Part shown: positions 8,261 through 16,993 of the stretch, piece after piece
Position numbering within the stretch: position 1 is the stretch's first letter
How the letters are laid out: every line of letters starts with the position of its first letter
The notes under the pieces: generated by a model
The model's database searches: none
What the model saw: the letters and a program-made list of their open reading frames with translations, nothing else
What the model was told of the DNA's origin: nothing
DNA from: an uncultured Eubacteriales bacterium
GTDB lineage: Bacteria; Bacillota; Clostridia; Lachnospirales; Lachnospiraceae
NCBI GenBank assembly: GCA_900545175.1
Contig: UQYF01000037.1
Location: 1 to 27,455, forward strand
Direction: 5' to 3'
DNA length: 27,455 nucleotides
Made by a program: the position numbers and the translations under genes

Positions 8261-9487
8261 ATGAAGTACATTGATGGCGGTGTCTGCGCTGCTAAGGGTT
8301 TTAAGGCTGCGGGTCTTAATGCAGGAATTAAGAATAATGTTAAGAAAGATATGGCACTTGTTTTTTCGGAGGCACCTTGTGTCAAAGCGGGAACATTCAC
8401 TACTAACAGAGTATGTGCAGCTCCGGTCAAGTGGGACAAGAAGGTAGTGTTTGAGTCATCGAGTGCTCAGGCGATAGTTGTAAACAGCGGTATTGCGAAC
8501 GCATGTACCGGTGATGAAGGATATGAAAAGTGTCGTCAGATGGCTGCACAGACAGCGGCAGAGCTTGGAATAAGCGAGGATGCGGTTCTTGTTGCAAGCA
8601 CAGGAGTAATAGGAAAGCAGCTTCCTATGGATATAATAGGAAAAGGAATTAAGATGCTTCCGGGAAAACTCGGTGCCACAGCGGCAGATGCAGCTTTGGC
8701 GGCAGAGGCTATTATGACTACGGACACTAAGTCGAAGCAGGTTGCTGTTGAGGTCGAGATTGACGGTGTTCCTGTACATATCGGCGGAATGTGTAAGGGT
8801 TCAGGCATGATACATCCTAATATGGCGACAATGCTTTGCTTTATTACATCCGATGCACTTATCGATGAGAAGCTTTTGCAGAAAATGGTCCGTGCTATTG
8901 TTGATGACACATTTAATATGATTTCTGTTGATGGAGATACGTCAACTAACGATTCGGTTCTTCTTATTGCAAACGGCATGGCAGGAAATAAGAAGATTGA
9001 GGATGAGAACAGTGCAGGCTATGAGGAGTTTTATGACGCTCTTTTTTATATTTTATGTGAATTGTCTAAGAAGATTGCCGGTGACGGTGAGGGTGCTACC
9101 TGTCTTTTTGAAGTTCAGATGAAAAATGTAAAGACCAAGGCGGATGCTAAAGTACTTGCAAAGTCAGTTATCACATCTAATCTTACAAAGGCAGCAATCT
9201 ACGGACATGATGCTAATTGGGGTAGAATTCTCTGTGCAATGGGATATTCGGGAGTGGATTTTGACCCTGAGAAGGTTGATATCTGGTTTAAGAGCGATGC
9301 CGGGGAATTAAAGATTGTTGAGGATGGCAAGGCTACCGATTACAGTGAGGAGAAAGCAACCGAGATACTTTCAAAGGAGCATGTGATTGCAATAGCGGAT
9401 GTCAAGCAGGGAACAGAGTCGGCAACAGCTTATGGATGTGACCTTACACATGAGTATGTGTCAATAAATGCTGACTACAGAAGCTAG
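8261..9487 (+). CDS. argJ: Glutamate N-acetyltransferase / amino-acid acetyltransferase (ornithine acetyltransferase)
   Basis: ArgJ moves the acetyl group from N-acetylornithine to glutamate, which closes the acetyl cycle; bifunctional forms also use acetyl-CoA. The 408-residue proenzyme cleaves itself at a conserved Ala-Thr bond, and the new N-terminal Thr is the nucleophile. The site is HPNMATMLCF with Thr190 here. The upstream motif STGVIGKQLPM (about 113-123) forms the oxyanion pocket, and SVDGDTSTNDS follows near 220. The start has AGGAGG seven bases upstream. Which of the two activities it has cannot be told from sequence. No argA-type gene is present in this window. Confidence 0.96.
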   Translation: MKYIDGGVCAAKGFKAAGLNAGIKNNVKKDMALVFSEAPCVKAGTFTTNRVCAAPVKWDKKVVFESSSAQAIVVNSGIANACTGDEGYEKCRQMAAQTAAELGISEDAVLVASTGVIGKQLPMDIIGKGIKMLPGKLGATAADAALAAEAIMTTDTKSKQVAVEVEIDGVPVHIGGMCKGSGMIHPNMATMLCFITSDALIDEKLLQKMVRAIVDDTFNMISVDGDTSTNDSVLLIANGMAGNKKIEDENSAGYEEFYDALFYILCELSKKIAGDGEGATCLFEVQMKNVKTKADAKVLAKSVITSNLTKAAIYGHDANWGRILCAMGYSGVDFDPEKVDIWFKSDAGELKIVEDGKATDYSEEKATEILSKEHVIAIADVKQGTESATAYGCDLTHEYVSINADYRS

Positions 9488-9593
9488 AGTAATGCATTAT
9501 TAAAATATTTTTGCAGATAGTTGTTGTATCATTGGAGATTATATTGTTTTTGGCAGTTATGTGTGTGAAATAAAAACGATTGGAGAGAATAAG

Positions 9594-10496
9594 ATGCGTA
9601 ACTATGATAATGAGATGGCAAAGGCAAATGTTCTTATTGAGGCATTACCTTATATTCAGAAGTTTAACCGCAAGATTATAGTAGTAAAGTATGGCGGAAG
9701 TGCAATGGTCGATGAGGAGTTGAAAAGAAAAGTCATCGAGGACGTTGTTTTGTTAAAGCTCGTAGGATTTAAGCCTATTATAGTGCATGGCGGAGGCAAG
9801 GAGATAAGCCGTTGGGTTGCAAAATCGGGAATGGAACCGAGATTTGTAAACGGACTCAGAGTTACGGACGAGCCGACAATGGAGATTGCAGAGATGGTGT
9901 TAAACAGAGTTAACAAGAGTCTTGTAAATTTTGTTGAACAGCTTGGTGTCAAGGCAGCAGGTATAAGCGGAAAAGACGGCGCGACTATTCATGTCACCAA
10001 AAAACTTTCAGGTGGGCAGGATATAGGATTTGTAGGCGAAGTCAGTAAGGTGGATCCATCGCTGATAAACACTCTTCTTGAGAATGATTTTATTCCAATT
10101 ATATGTCCTATCGGAATAGATGATGATTACAACACTTACAATATAAATGCTGATGATGCAGCGTGTGCCATTGCCAAGGCGGTAAAGGCAGAGAAGCTTG
10201 CATTTCTTACAGATATCGAAGGAGTAAGAAAAATTGCAGATGACCCTGAAACACTTATATCAGAACTAAGCCTTACAGAGGCAGAGGAGCTTATCGGAAA
10301 CGGAAACATCGGTGGCGGAATGCTTCCTAAGCTTAACAACTGTATAGATGCGATAGGGAATGGTGTTTCAAGGGTGCATATTATGGATGGACGTATTCCA
10401 CATTGTCTGCTGCTTGAGATTTTTACTAACAAGGGTATCGGAACAGCGATTATAGATAGAGATGCAGAGAGGTATTATGATGGAGACAAAAACTAA
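9594..10496 (+). CDS. argB: N-acetylglutamate kinase
   Basis: ArgB phosphorylates N-acetylglutamate, the committed step in the cyclic pathway. The 300-residue protein has VKYGGSAM (about 31-38), IVHGGGKEI and, near the C-terminus, GNIGGGMLPKL and a conserved lysine. An extra N-terminal helix (ANVLIEALPYIQKF, about 11-24) precedes the kinase core. In known enzymes this helix marks the arginine-inhibited hexameric form, so feedback inhibition is likely here (inferred). A GTG at 9561 lies in frame upstream but has no ribosome binding site. The ATG at 9594 has GGAGAG at good spacing and is preferred. The end overlaps the start of argD by 17 bp. Confidence 0.95.
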   Translation: MRNYDNEMAKANVLIEALPYIQKFNRKIIVVKYGGSAMVDEELKRKVIEDVVLLKLVGFKPIIVHGGGKEISRWVAKSGMEPRFVNGLRVTDEPTMEIAEMVLNRVNKSLVNFVEQLGVKAAGISGKDGATIHVTKKLSGGQDIGFVGEVSKVDPSLINTLLENDFIPIICPIGIDDDYNTYNINADDAACAIAKAVKAEKLAFLTDIEGVRKIADDPETLISELSLTEAEELIGNGNIGGGMLPKLNNCIDAIGNGVSRVHIMDGRIPHCLLLEIFTNKGIGTAIIDRDAERYYDGDKN

Positions 10497-11673
10497 CTAT
10501 ATTATAGATAAAGCGGAAAAAAATCTTATCCATACATATAACAGGGCGGATCTCGTACTTGACCATGGCGATGGCGTGTATCTGTATGATGTGGAAGGCA
10601 ATAAATATCTTGACTTTGCAGCAGGTATAGCAGTGTATGCGCTTGGGTATAATTATCAGGATTATAATGATGCAGTTAAAGCACAGGTGGATAAGATTGT
10701 GCATATTTCGAATCTGTACTACAGTGAGCCGCTTGCTGCTGCGGCAGAGAAGCTTGTAAAGGCTACAGGGCTTAGCAAAGCCTTTTTTACCAACAGCGGA
10801 ACAGAGGCAATAGAAGGTGCGTTAAAGCTTGCAAAAAAGTATGCTTATCTTCGGGACAACAGCACTGACCATGAAATCATTGCCATGGAGCATTCCTTCC
10901 ATGGAAGGAGCATGGGAGCATTGTCTGTTACCGGAAATGCACATTACAGGGAAGCATTTGGCCCGCTTATTCCGGGAATACGATTTGCCGAGTACAATAA
11001 TCTTGATAGCGTCAAGGCGCTTGTAAACAAAAAGACATGTGCCATTATATGCGAGACAGTTCAAGGCGAAGGTGGAATATTCCCGGCAGACAAAGAGTTC
11101 CTAGAGGGAATCAGAAGGCTGTGCGACGAGAATGATATGCTTTTAATACTTGATGAGATTCAGTGCGGTATGGGGCGTACAGGTTCTATGTTTGCGTATC
11201 AGCAGTACGGAGTGAAGCCGGATGTTGTGACTGTTGCGAAGGCACTCGGCTGCGGAATACCTGTCGGAGCCTTTGTCGCAAACGAAAAATGCGAAAATGT
11301 GCTTGTTCCGGGTGACCATGGCACAACGTACGGCGGTAATCCACTTGCTGCTGCGGCTGCATCAAAGGTATTTGACTTATTTGAGAAAAATGATATTATA
11401 GGACATGTGAATGAGGTAGCTCCTTACCTTATGGAGAAGCTTAAGAATTTTGCTGACAGGCATTCTTGTGTCAAGGCTGCAAGAGGACTTGGACTTATGT
11501 GCGGTGTTCAGTTTGACGATGAGCTTCCTGTCGGAAATGTTGTAAAATCGGCAAGGGAGCATGGACTTATTGTCATAAGTGCAGGACTTAATACTCTAAG
11601 ATTCGTTCCGCCACTTATAATCACAAAGAAGAATGTAGATGATATGATTGATATTCTCGAAAGGTGCGTATAA
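10480..11673 (+). CDS. argD: Acetylornithine aminotransferase
   Basis: ArgD is a class III PLP aminotransferase that converts N-acetylglutamate semialdehyde to N-acetylornithine with glutamate as amino donor. The 397-residue protein carries NSGTEAIEGALK (cofactor phosphate binding), FHGRS, LDEIQCGMGRTG (Asp contacting the PLP ring) and the Schiff-base lysine in TVAKALGCGIPVG (Lys254). Start candidates are ATGs at 10462, 10477 and 10480. GAGAGG precedes the last two, and the ATG at 10480 gives seven-base spacing. The gene starts inside the end of argB, which points to coupled translation. Confidence 0.95.
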   Translation: METKTNYIIDKAEKNLIHTYNRADLVLDHGDGVYLYDVEGNKYLDFAAGIAVYALGYNYQDYNDAVKAQVDKIVHISNLYYSEPLAAAAEKLVKATGLSKAFFTNSGTEAIEGALKLAKKYAYLRDNSTDHEIIAMEHSFHGRSMGALSVTGNAHYREAFGPLIPGIRFAEYNNLDSVKALVNKKTCAIICETVQGEGGIFPADKEFLEGIRRLCDENDMLLILDEIQCGMGRTGSMFAYQQYGVKPDVVTVAKALGCGIPVGAFVANEKCENVLVPGDHGTTYGGNPLAAAAASKVFDLFEKNDIIGHVNEVAPYLMEKLKNFADRHSCVKAARGLGLMCGVQFDDELPVGNVVKSAREHGLIVISAGLNTLRFVPPLIITKKNVDDMIDILERCV

Positions 11674-11713
11674 GACAGCCTCATTATAAAGCATGAAAGG
11701 TTATAATTTATAT

Positions 11714-13012
11714 ATGAGATTCAGTTCTTTTGTTAAAAAAACAGTAATCAGTGTACTTGGATTTATGTTTGTCATGTCAAGTGTTACAGGATGCAGAATT
11801 CAATATGTTGAGGATGAGACTACACAGGATGATACATCTGTCTCGCAGGAGATAGTTGAAGATGAACGTATTGACATAAATATGTGGTACAGTGATGAAG
11901 CTTTTTCGGAATACCTTAAATATTGTGCGGCTCAGTATGAATCAGCCAATACGAATGTTCATGTTAATCTGAAGTATGTATCGGAGGCGGATTATGTTGA
12001 TTCTCTTGCGGCTGAGGCAATCAAGCCGGGGAAGGTTGATTTGTACCTGATAGACAATGATAAGCTTGAGCAGATGAAGCTTGCCGGTATTGCGGCAGAG
12101 AACAGATTGACAGATATATATAACATATATAATTATAGTCAGGCTGCACTTGATGCATGCACATATAATGGGAAGCTTATTGCGTTTCCGTTAAGCTATG
12201 ATACGAGTTTTCTTATATATAACAAGGACTATGTTCAGGATTCGGCTTTGACAGATTTCGATGAGATTAAGCTGTTTGCCGAGAATATGGAGGTTCCGGC
12301 GGGCAGCAGCATAAGCTCTGTTTTTACATGTGATTTACAGGATATCTTTTATAATTATGGCTATCTTGGGGCGTACCTTGATATAGGCGGAGGAAGCGGT
12401 GACGACCGCAGTGTGATATTTGATATCAATGACGAATTGACACAGGCTGTAGACGCTTATAGGCAGCTTATAGAATATTTTTATATTGATATTAACAATG
12501 TAGATTATTATTCCTGCATCAATGATTTTGAGAACGGTGCGATTGTTTTCACTATCGGAGATATGCAGATGTATCAGAATGCAAAAAATCAGGAGGGTCT
12601 TAATGTCGGTGCAGTTCCTTTTCCTGATATGAGCAGTGATATACAGAGTGCGCCGCTTTCAGTGACAACAACCGTTGTTGTAAATCCGTTCTCGGATAAT
12701 GTGACTGTAGTTGAGAGCTTTGCCAAATATTTAACGTATACTAATGTAAATCTGCTCTATGTCCAGGCAGGAGTACCTGCGTGCCGCCGTATAGACAATT
12801 CGGATGAAAATCTTGATATGATATATGAATCGTATGATAAATCTGTTCCGAAGCTTAAGCTGATGTACAGTGATGAATTTTATGCATTGTTAGAGGTTGC
12901 GATGCACCGTATCGCAGATGGAACAGGCGATGCACAGACGCTTTCAAATGTAAGGGATTACCTTTATGAGAACTGGCAGGAGGATGTCGGAGCGAATACG
13001 GATAATCAATAG
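11714..13012 (+). CDS. Extracellular solute-binding lipoprotein (ABC transporter, family 1)
   Basis: The 432-residue protein has a signal peptide (basic MRFSSFVKK, hydrophobic core, lipobox SVTGC with Cys27), so it should be lipid-anchored outside the cell. The mature part looks like a family 1, sugar-type binding protein, with INMWYSDEAFSEYL near the start, IAFPLSYDTSFLIYNKDY in the middle and GAIVFTIGDMQMY later. The ligand is not known. There is no permease or ATPase gene beside it. It follows argD by 40 bp with no terminator between and is followed by one, so it is probably the last gene of the arg operon. An in-frame ATG at 11693 lacks a ribosome binding site. The ATG at 11714 has only a distant AAAGG, so the exact start is uncertain. 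Confidence 0.8.
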   Translation: MRFSSFVKKTVISVLGFMFVMSSVTGCRIQYVEDETTQDDTSVSQEIVEDERIDINMWYSDEAFSEYLKYCAAQYESANTNVHVNLKYVSEADYVDSLAAEAIKPGKVDLYLIDNDKLEQMKLAGIAAENRLTDIYNIYNYSQAALDACTYNGKLIAFPLSYDTSFLIYNKDYVQDSALTDFDEIKLFAENMEVPAGSSISSVFTCDLQDIFYNYGYLGAYLDIGGGSGDDRSVIFDINDELTQAVDAYRQLIEYFYIDINNVDYYSCINDFENGAIVFTIGDMQMYQNAKNQEGLNVGAVPFPDMSSDIQSAPLSVTTTVVVNPFSDNVTVVESFAKYLTYTNVNLLYVQAGVPACRRIDNSDENLDMIYESYDKSVPKLKLMYSDEFYALLEVAMHRIADGTGDAQTLSNVRDYLYENWQEDVGANTDNQ

Positions 13013-13043
13013 AAGCATGGCAATAATGTTCTGCAAATATTTT

Positions 13044-13072
13044 AAAACCCGGTTGCATTAACCGGGTTTTTT
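13044..13072 (+). terminator. Rho-independent terminator of the argCJBD-lipoprotein operon
   Basis: An 11-bp perfect stem (AAAACCCGGTT 13044-13054 with AACCGGGTTTT 13060-13070) around a 5-base loop GCATT is followed by T residues to 13072. It lies 31 bp after the binding-protein stop codon. Confidence 0.92.
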
Positions 13073-13116
13073 AGTTACAATAAAAATATCGGGTTATCTT
13101 TCCTGAGCCAGAGGGA

Positions 13117-13139
13117 CCTTATGAGACAGACATAAGGAG
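13117..13139 (+). promoter_or_regulatory. Hairpin overlapping the comEA ribosome binding site
   Basis: CCTTATG (13117-13123) pairs perfectly with CATAAGG (13131-13137) around a 7-base loop. The right arm contains the first part of the comEA ribosome binding site AAGGAG (13134-13139), so the folded form would hide it. This suggests translation of comEA may be held down unless the hairpin opens. The base pairing is seen; the regulatory role is inferred. Confidence 0.45.
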
Positions 13140-13144
13140 ATAAT

Positions 13145-13798
13145 ATGGCTAAAAAAAGAAATAAAAAAATATTTATTTATGTAATAGGAACTGTGCTTTT
13201 TATTGCAAGCGGCTTTTTGTATTCGTGTAAGTCTGGCAATACAGATGCATATTATGTAAAACAGCAACAGGACATAACAGAACAGCTTTCAGAGCCGTCA
13301 ATGGATAATACGGATGGCGATTTTAGCGGAACATACAGTGCGGTTACAGCGTCAAGTGAACCGGATAAGATTTTTGTGTATGTATGCGGAAATGTGATGA
13401 GCGCAGGCGTTTATGAAGCTGTTGACGGAGCGAGAGTTTACGAGCTTATAGAGATGGCAGGAGGAGTTACGGAGGAAGGTTGTCTTGAAGCGCTTAATCT
13501 TGCAGAGTATGTACATGACGGTCAGAAACTTTATGTTCCGGATTATGAAGAATATGAGAACAACAAAAGTTTCTCATATCAGGCTGACGAGACGAATGGC
13601 AGCAGTCTTGTCAATATAAATAATGCCGATTTACAGCAGCTTATGACACTGCCGGGTATCGGAGAGTCGAGAGCGCAGGCAATCATTGATTACCGCAATG
13701 ACAACGGAATGTTCGGGTGCATTGAAGATATTATGAGTGTAAGCGGCATAAAGGAAAGCGCATTTTCAAAAATTAAAGATTATATATGTGTTAACTGA
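13145..13798 (+). CDS. comEA: ComEA-type competence DNA-binding protein
   Basis: ComEA is the membrane-anchored DNA receptor that hands incoming DNA to the ComEC channel. The 217-residue protein has an N-terminal hydrophobic anchor (about 9-26) ending in a possible lipobox FLYSC (Cys28). A low-complexity linker follows, then an SLBB domain (about 74-132, IFVYVCGNVMSAGVYE) and a C-terminal tandem helix-hairpin-helix domain (about 155-217, VNINNADLQQLMTLPGIG ... DIMSVSGI). This is the standard ComEA layout. AAGGAG lies five bases before the ATG and is partly inside a hairpin. It starts a run of five plus-strand genes ending in comEC. Confidence 0.92.
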   Translation: MAKKRNKKIFIYVIGTVLFIASGFLYSCKSGNTDAYYVKQQQDITEQLSEPSMDNTDGDFSGTYSAVTASSEPDKIFVYVCGNVMSAGVYEAVDGARVYELIEMAGGVTEEGCLEALNLAEYVHDGQKLYVPDYEEYENNKSFSYQADETNGSSLVNINNADLQQLMTLPGIGESRAQAIIDYRNDNGMFGCIEDIMSVSGIKESAFSKIKDYICVN

Positions 13799-13836
13799 AA
13801 ATAAAACCGGTTAAGAGGGTAACGGAAAGGGGAAAA

Positions 13837-14523
13837 ATGGCTGATAAAGTATTAGTTGTCGATGATGAGAAATTGATTGTAAAGGGTATAAAGTACAGTT
13901 TAGAGCAGGATGGCATGGATGTGTCATGTGCGTATGACGGGAAAGAAGCACTGGAGCTTATAAAAGCCAACAAGTATGATATTGTTCTCCTTGATGTTAT
14001 GCTTCCTGAGATGGATGGATACACTGTATGCCAGCAGGTGAGAGAGTTTTCGGATGTTCCCATTATTATGATTACAGCAAAGAGCGAGGATATGGATAAG
14101 ATATTAGGGCTTGATTATGGTGCGGACGACTATATGACTAAGCCGTTCAATATTCTTGAAGTCAAGGCGCGGATAAAGGCAATTAAAAGGAGAAACAGAC
14201 ATATTGTCTCGGCTGATCCCACAACGCGCATTATTGCAGGTAATATGGTTATGGACAGAAATAACAGACATGTCTATATCAAAGGACGTGAAATCAGCCT
14301 TACAACCAAGGAATATGACGTGCTTGAACTTTTAGTTACCAATCCCAATAAAGTATACGGAAGAGAGATGCTGTTAAGCCTTATATGGGGATACGATTAT
14401 CCGGGAGATGCCAGAACTGTTGATGTGCATATCAGAAGACTGAGAGAGAAGATTGAGACGAATCCGAGTGAGCCTGAGTATGTACACACGAAATGGGGTA
14501 TGGGCTATTTCTTCAAACAGTAA
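13837..14523 (+). CDS. OmpR/PhoB-family response regulator
   Basis: The 228-residue protein has an N-terminal receiver domain with the acidic pair DD (9-10), phosphoacceptor Asp53 (VLLDVMLPEMDG), Thr80 and Lys102 (TKPF). A C-terminal winged-helix DNA-binding domain follows (about 130-228, ending in VHTKWGMGYFF). It is the partner of the histidine kinase 26 bp downstream. It resembles PhoP/WalR/MtrA-type regulators. The gene starts 38 bp after comEA with AAAGGGG as ribosome binding site. Its targets are not visible from the sequence. Confidence 0.94.
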   Translation: MADKVLVVDDEKLIVKGIKYSLEQDGMDVSCAYDGKEALELIKANKYDIVLLDVMLPEMDGYTVCQQVREFSDVPIIMITAKSEDMDKILGLDYGADDYMTKPFNILEVKARIKAIKRRNRHIVSADPTTRIIAGNMVMDRNNRHVYIKGREISLTTKEYDVLELLVTNPNKVYGREMLLSLIWGYDYPGDARTVDVHIRRLREKIETNPSEPEYVHTKWGMGYFFKQ

Positions 14524-14549
14524 TAATAGTAATGTAAAAAGGATATGTT

Positions 14550-16004
14550 ATGAAAGATAAGCTTTTATCCATTTTAAAGACAATAAAAAAGCATCTGTTC
14601 AGCATAAGATTTATCACAGTGCTTGTGGTTCTTATTACATCCTTGGTTCCTCTTGTGATTACCAAAGGTGTTGTAAAAAAACATTTTCTTGACAGACAGA
14701 TAAAGCAGCTTGAGACGCAGTTATTTAATACAGGCAGCCTTCTTGCGGGAGATATATGCAAAAACGGCTACTTTAATAGGCGGTATAATGACAAAATAAA
14801 TGCACAGATTGAACAGATATCGTATATGTATTCCGGACGTGTGGTTATTGTGGCAGCCAATTATGTCGTTGTAAAGGATACTTACGTTGACAAGGAGAAT
14901 AAGACTCTTGTATCGTATGAAGTCAATCAGGCATTTCATGGTATTACAACAACGAACTATGACAGCAGGTATGGAATAATAGAGATTACGCAGCCAATTT
15001 ACGCTACGGATGGCAGTGCAATAACAGGTGTACTTATGTTCGCTGTTCCTGACACATCTGTAAAAGAGAGTGTGCAATATATTGATAAAGTTATGACATA
15101 TGCCATTGACATAGTGTTTACGATTATGGTTTTATTGTCGCTCGCATATGCATTCAGTGTGAGCAGACCGTTAAGAAAGCTCGCTGAGTCAATACATGGA
15201 ATTACAAGCGGATATATGGATAAGCGTCTTTATGAGAACAAGGGTTTTGGAGAGATATGTCTCATTTCGACAGAAGTGAATAAGATGCTTGAGAGACTTA
15301 AAACACTTGACGATTCGAGGCAGGAATTTGTATCGAATGTTTCACATGAGCTCAAAACACCTATAACATCAATAAAAGTTCTTGCCGATTCATTAAACGG
15401 ACAGGAGGATGTTCCTGTTGAGATATATAGGGAATTTATGCATGACATTGTTGAGGAGATTGACAGAGAAAGCCAGATTATCAATGATCTGCTCTCGCTT
15501 GTGCGCATGGATAAGACGGCAGCCGGGCTTAATCCTGTGACACAGAATGTAAATGAGCTTGTGGAACGTGTTTTAAAGAGGCTTAAGCCGATAGCCGAGG
15601 AGAAGAATATAGAACTTGTGCTTGAAAGCTTCCGACCTGTTGTTGCAGAGATAGATGAGGTCAAAATAACGCAGGTCATAACGAATCTGGTTGAAAATGG
15701 CATCAAGTACAATGTGGCAAACGGCTGGGTGAGAGTGTCTGTCAACGCTGACCATAAATATTTTTATCTGACTGTGTCTGATTCAGGTATAGGAATTCCT
15801 GATGACTGCCGTGATAAGATATTTGAGCGCTTTTATCGTGTTGACAAGGCTCGTTCGCGGCAGACAGGAGGAACAGGTCTGGGACTTGCGATAACAAAGA
15901 CTGTAGTGCTTATGCATAAAGGTGCCATAAGAGTATACAGTAAGGAAGGGGAGGGCAGTACATTTACTGTCCGGATACCGCTTACTCAGGCAAAGAAATC
16001 ATGA
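14550..16004 (+). CDS. Membrane sensor histidine kinase
   Basis: The 484-residue kinase has transmembrane helix 1 (about 20-40), an extracellular sensor domain of about 140 residues and helix 2 (about 183-204). A HAMP linker, a HisKA domain with phospho-His266 (SNVSHELKTPIT) and a catalytic domain follow, with N box (NLVENGIKYN, Asn383), DSGIGIP and GGTGLGLAI. The layout matches WalK/PhoR/MtrB-type kinases. It pairs with the response regulator just upstream. Its stop codon overlaps the next gene's ATG (ATGA), so the GerMN lipoprotein is translationally coupled to the kinase. The signal sensed is unknown. Confidence 0.94.
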   Translation: MKDKLLSILKTIKKHLFSIRFITVLVVLITSLVPLVITKGVVKKHFLDRQIKQLETQLFNTGSLLAGDICKNGYFNRRYNDKINAQIEQISYMYSGRVVIVAANYVVVKDTYVDKENKTLVSYEVNQAFHGITTTNYDSRYGIIEITQPIYATDGSAITGVLMFAVPDTSVKESVQYIDKVMTYAIDIVFTIMVLLSLAYAFSVSRPLRKLAESIHGITSGYMDKRLYENKGFGEICLISTEVNKMLERLKTLDDSRQEFVSNVSHELKTPITSIKVLADSLNGQEDVPVEIYREFMHDIVEEIDRESQIINDLLSLVRMDKTAAGLNPVTQNVNELVERVLKRLKPIAEEKNIELVLESFRPVVAEIDEVKITQVITNLVENGIKYNVANGWVRVSVNADHKYFYLTVSDSGIGIPDDCRDKIFERFYRVDKARSRQTGGTGLGLAITKTVVLMHKGAIRVYSKEGEGSTFTVRIPLTQAKKS

Positions 16005-16993
16005 GGACGGAAAGTGGCATGAGAGAGAGGATATTATATAAATACAGAATTCAGGGGCTTTTGCTTGTCTGTGTTATGCTTTGGTGTGCTGCTGCGCTGA
16101 GCGCCTGTTCAGGTAATTCAAAGAAAATTGAAGACGAGACGATACAGCTTAGCGAAAATGAATACATGATATATTATCTTGATGAGACAGGACGTGCCCT
16201 GACATCAGAGATATATACTGCCGCAAATTCACAGGGTGAACCTTTAGTGCTGGTTAAGGAGTTATGGGAGGCAATGAAAGCGCCTGCTGACAGCGCACAT
16301 CTTAGCACTGCCGTGAGAAAAGAGATAAACATTATCAACATAAGTCTCAGAGATGAAGTATTGTCAGTGTATTTTACGGACAGCTATAGTAAGCTTGCAA
16401 TTGAGGACGAGGTTATGTTCAGGGCAGCTTATGTCAAGACGGTGACGCAGATTCAGGGTGTGAAATATGTTAACTTTTATATAAATGAACAGCCGCTGCA
16501 GGATGCGTTAGGGAATCCGGTTGGGATTATGCTTGCGTCAGATTTCATGGATGATATTGGTTCAGGAATTTACAGGACATGGGTGGAATTGTCTGTTTAT
16601 TATGGAAATTCGAATGCGGATAAGCTTGTTCCGGAGAAAATAACGATAGGATACGGAAAGGATGCATCAGTTGAGCGGGTTGTAATAGAACAGCTTATAA
16701 AAGGACCGGGTGAGGAGAATCATATCAGAACGGTACCGGCGGCTCTTACACTTCTTAGTGCGGTTACGAAGGACGGAGTGTGCTATGTTGACTTTGATTC
16801 GGTGCTTACAGATGAAGTGCTTCCTGTATCTCCTGTTATGACAATATATTCAATAGTCAACTCGCTGTGTGAGCTTTCAAATGTAAATAAAGTCCAGATT
16901 TCAGTTAAAGGCAGTTCTAACATTCTTTTCAGAGACAGCATAGATTTATCACAGCCTTTAGAGAGGAGCTTAGATATTGTTGAGTTACAATAA
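16001..16993 (+). CDS. GerMN-domain lipoprotein
   Basis: The 330-residue protein has a signal peptide with lipobox ALSAC (Cys36) and then two GerMN-type domains (about 77-180 and 215-315). GerMN domains occur in Bacillus GerM, a sporulation and germination lipoprotein, and in actinobacterial LpqB. The ATG at 16001 overlaps the kinase stop by four bases. An alternative ATG at 16019 gives the same lipoprotein with a shorter basic end. Coupling to the kinase gene suggests it works at the outer membrane face with the kinase, as LpqB does with MtrB. That role is inferred. The end of the gene carries the ribosome binding site of comEC. Confidence 0.85.
   Translation: MRTESGMRERILYKYRIQGLLLVCVMLWCAAALSACSGNSKKIEDETIQLSENEYMIYYLDETGRALTSEIYTAANSQGEPLVLVKELWEAMKAPADSAHLSTAVRKEINIINISLRDEVLSVYFTDSYSKLAIEDEVMFRAAYVKTVTQIQGVKYVNFYINEQPLQDALGNPVGIMLASDFMDDIGSGIYRTWVELSVYYGNSNADKLVPEKITIGYGKDASVERVVIEQLIKGPGEENHIRTVPAALTLLSAVTKDGVCYVDFDSVLTDEVLPVSPVMTIYSIVNSLCELSNVNKVQISVKGSSNILFRDSIDLSQPLERSLDIVELQ

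Noticed and set aside
9561..9593. GTG 9561 as argB start
   Set aside because: No ribosome binding site upstream; ATG 9594 has GGAGAG at normal spacing and gives the usual protein start.
15230..15745. Long antisense reading frame within the kinase gene
   Set aside because: Serine-rich mirror of the kinase coding frame with no ribosome binding site or family resemblance.
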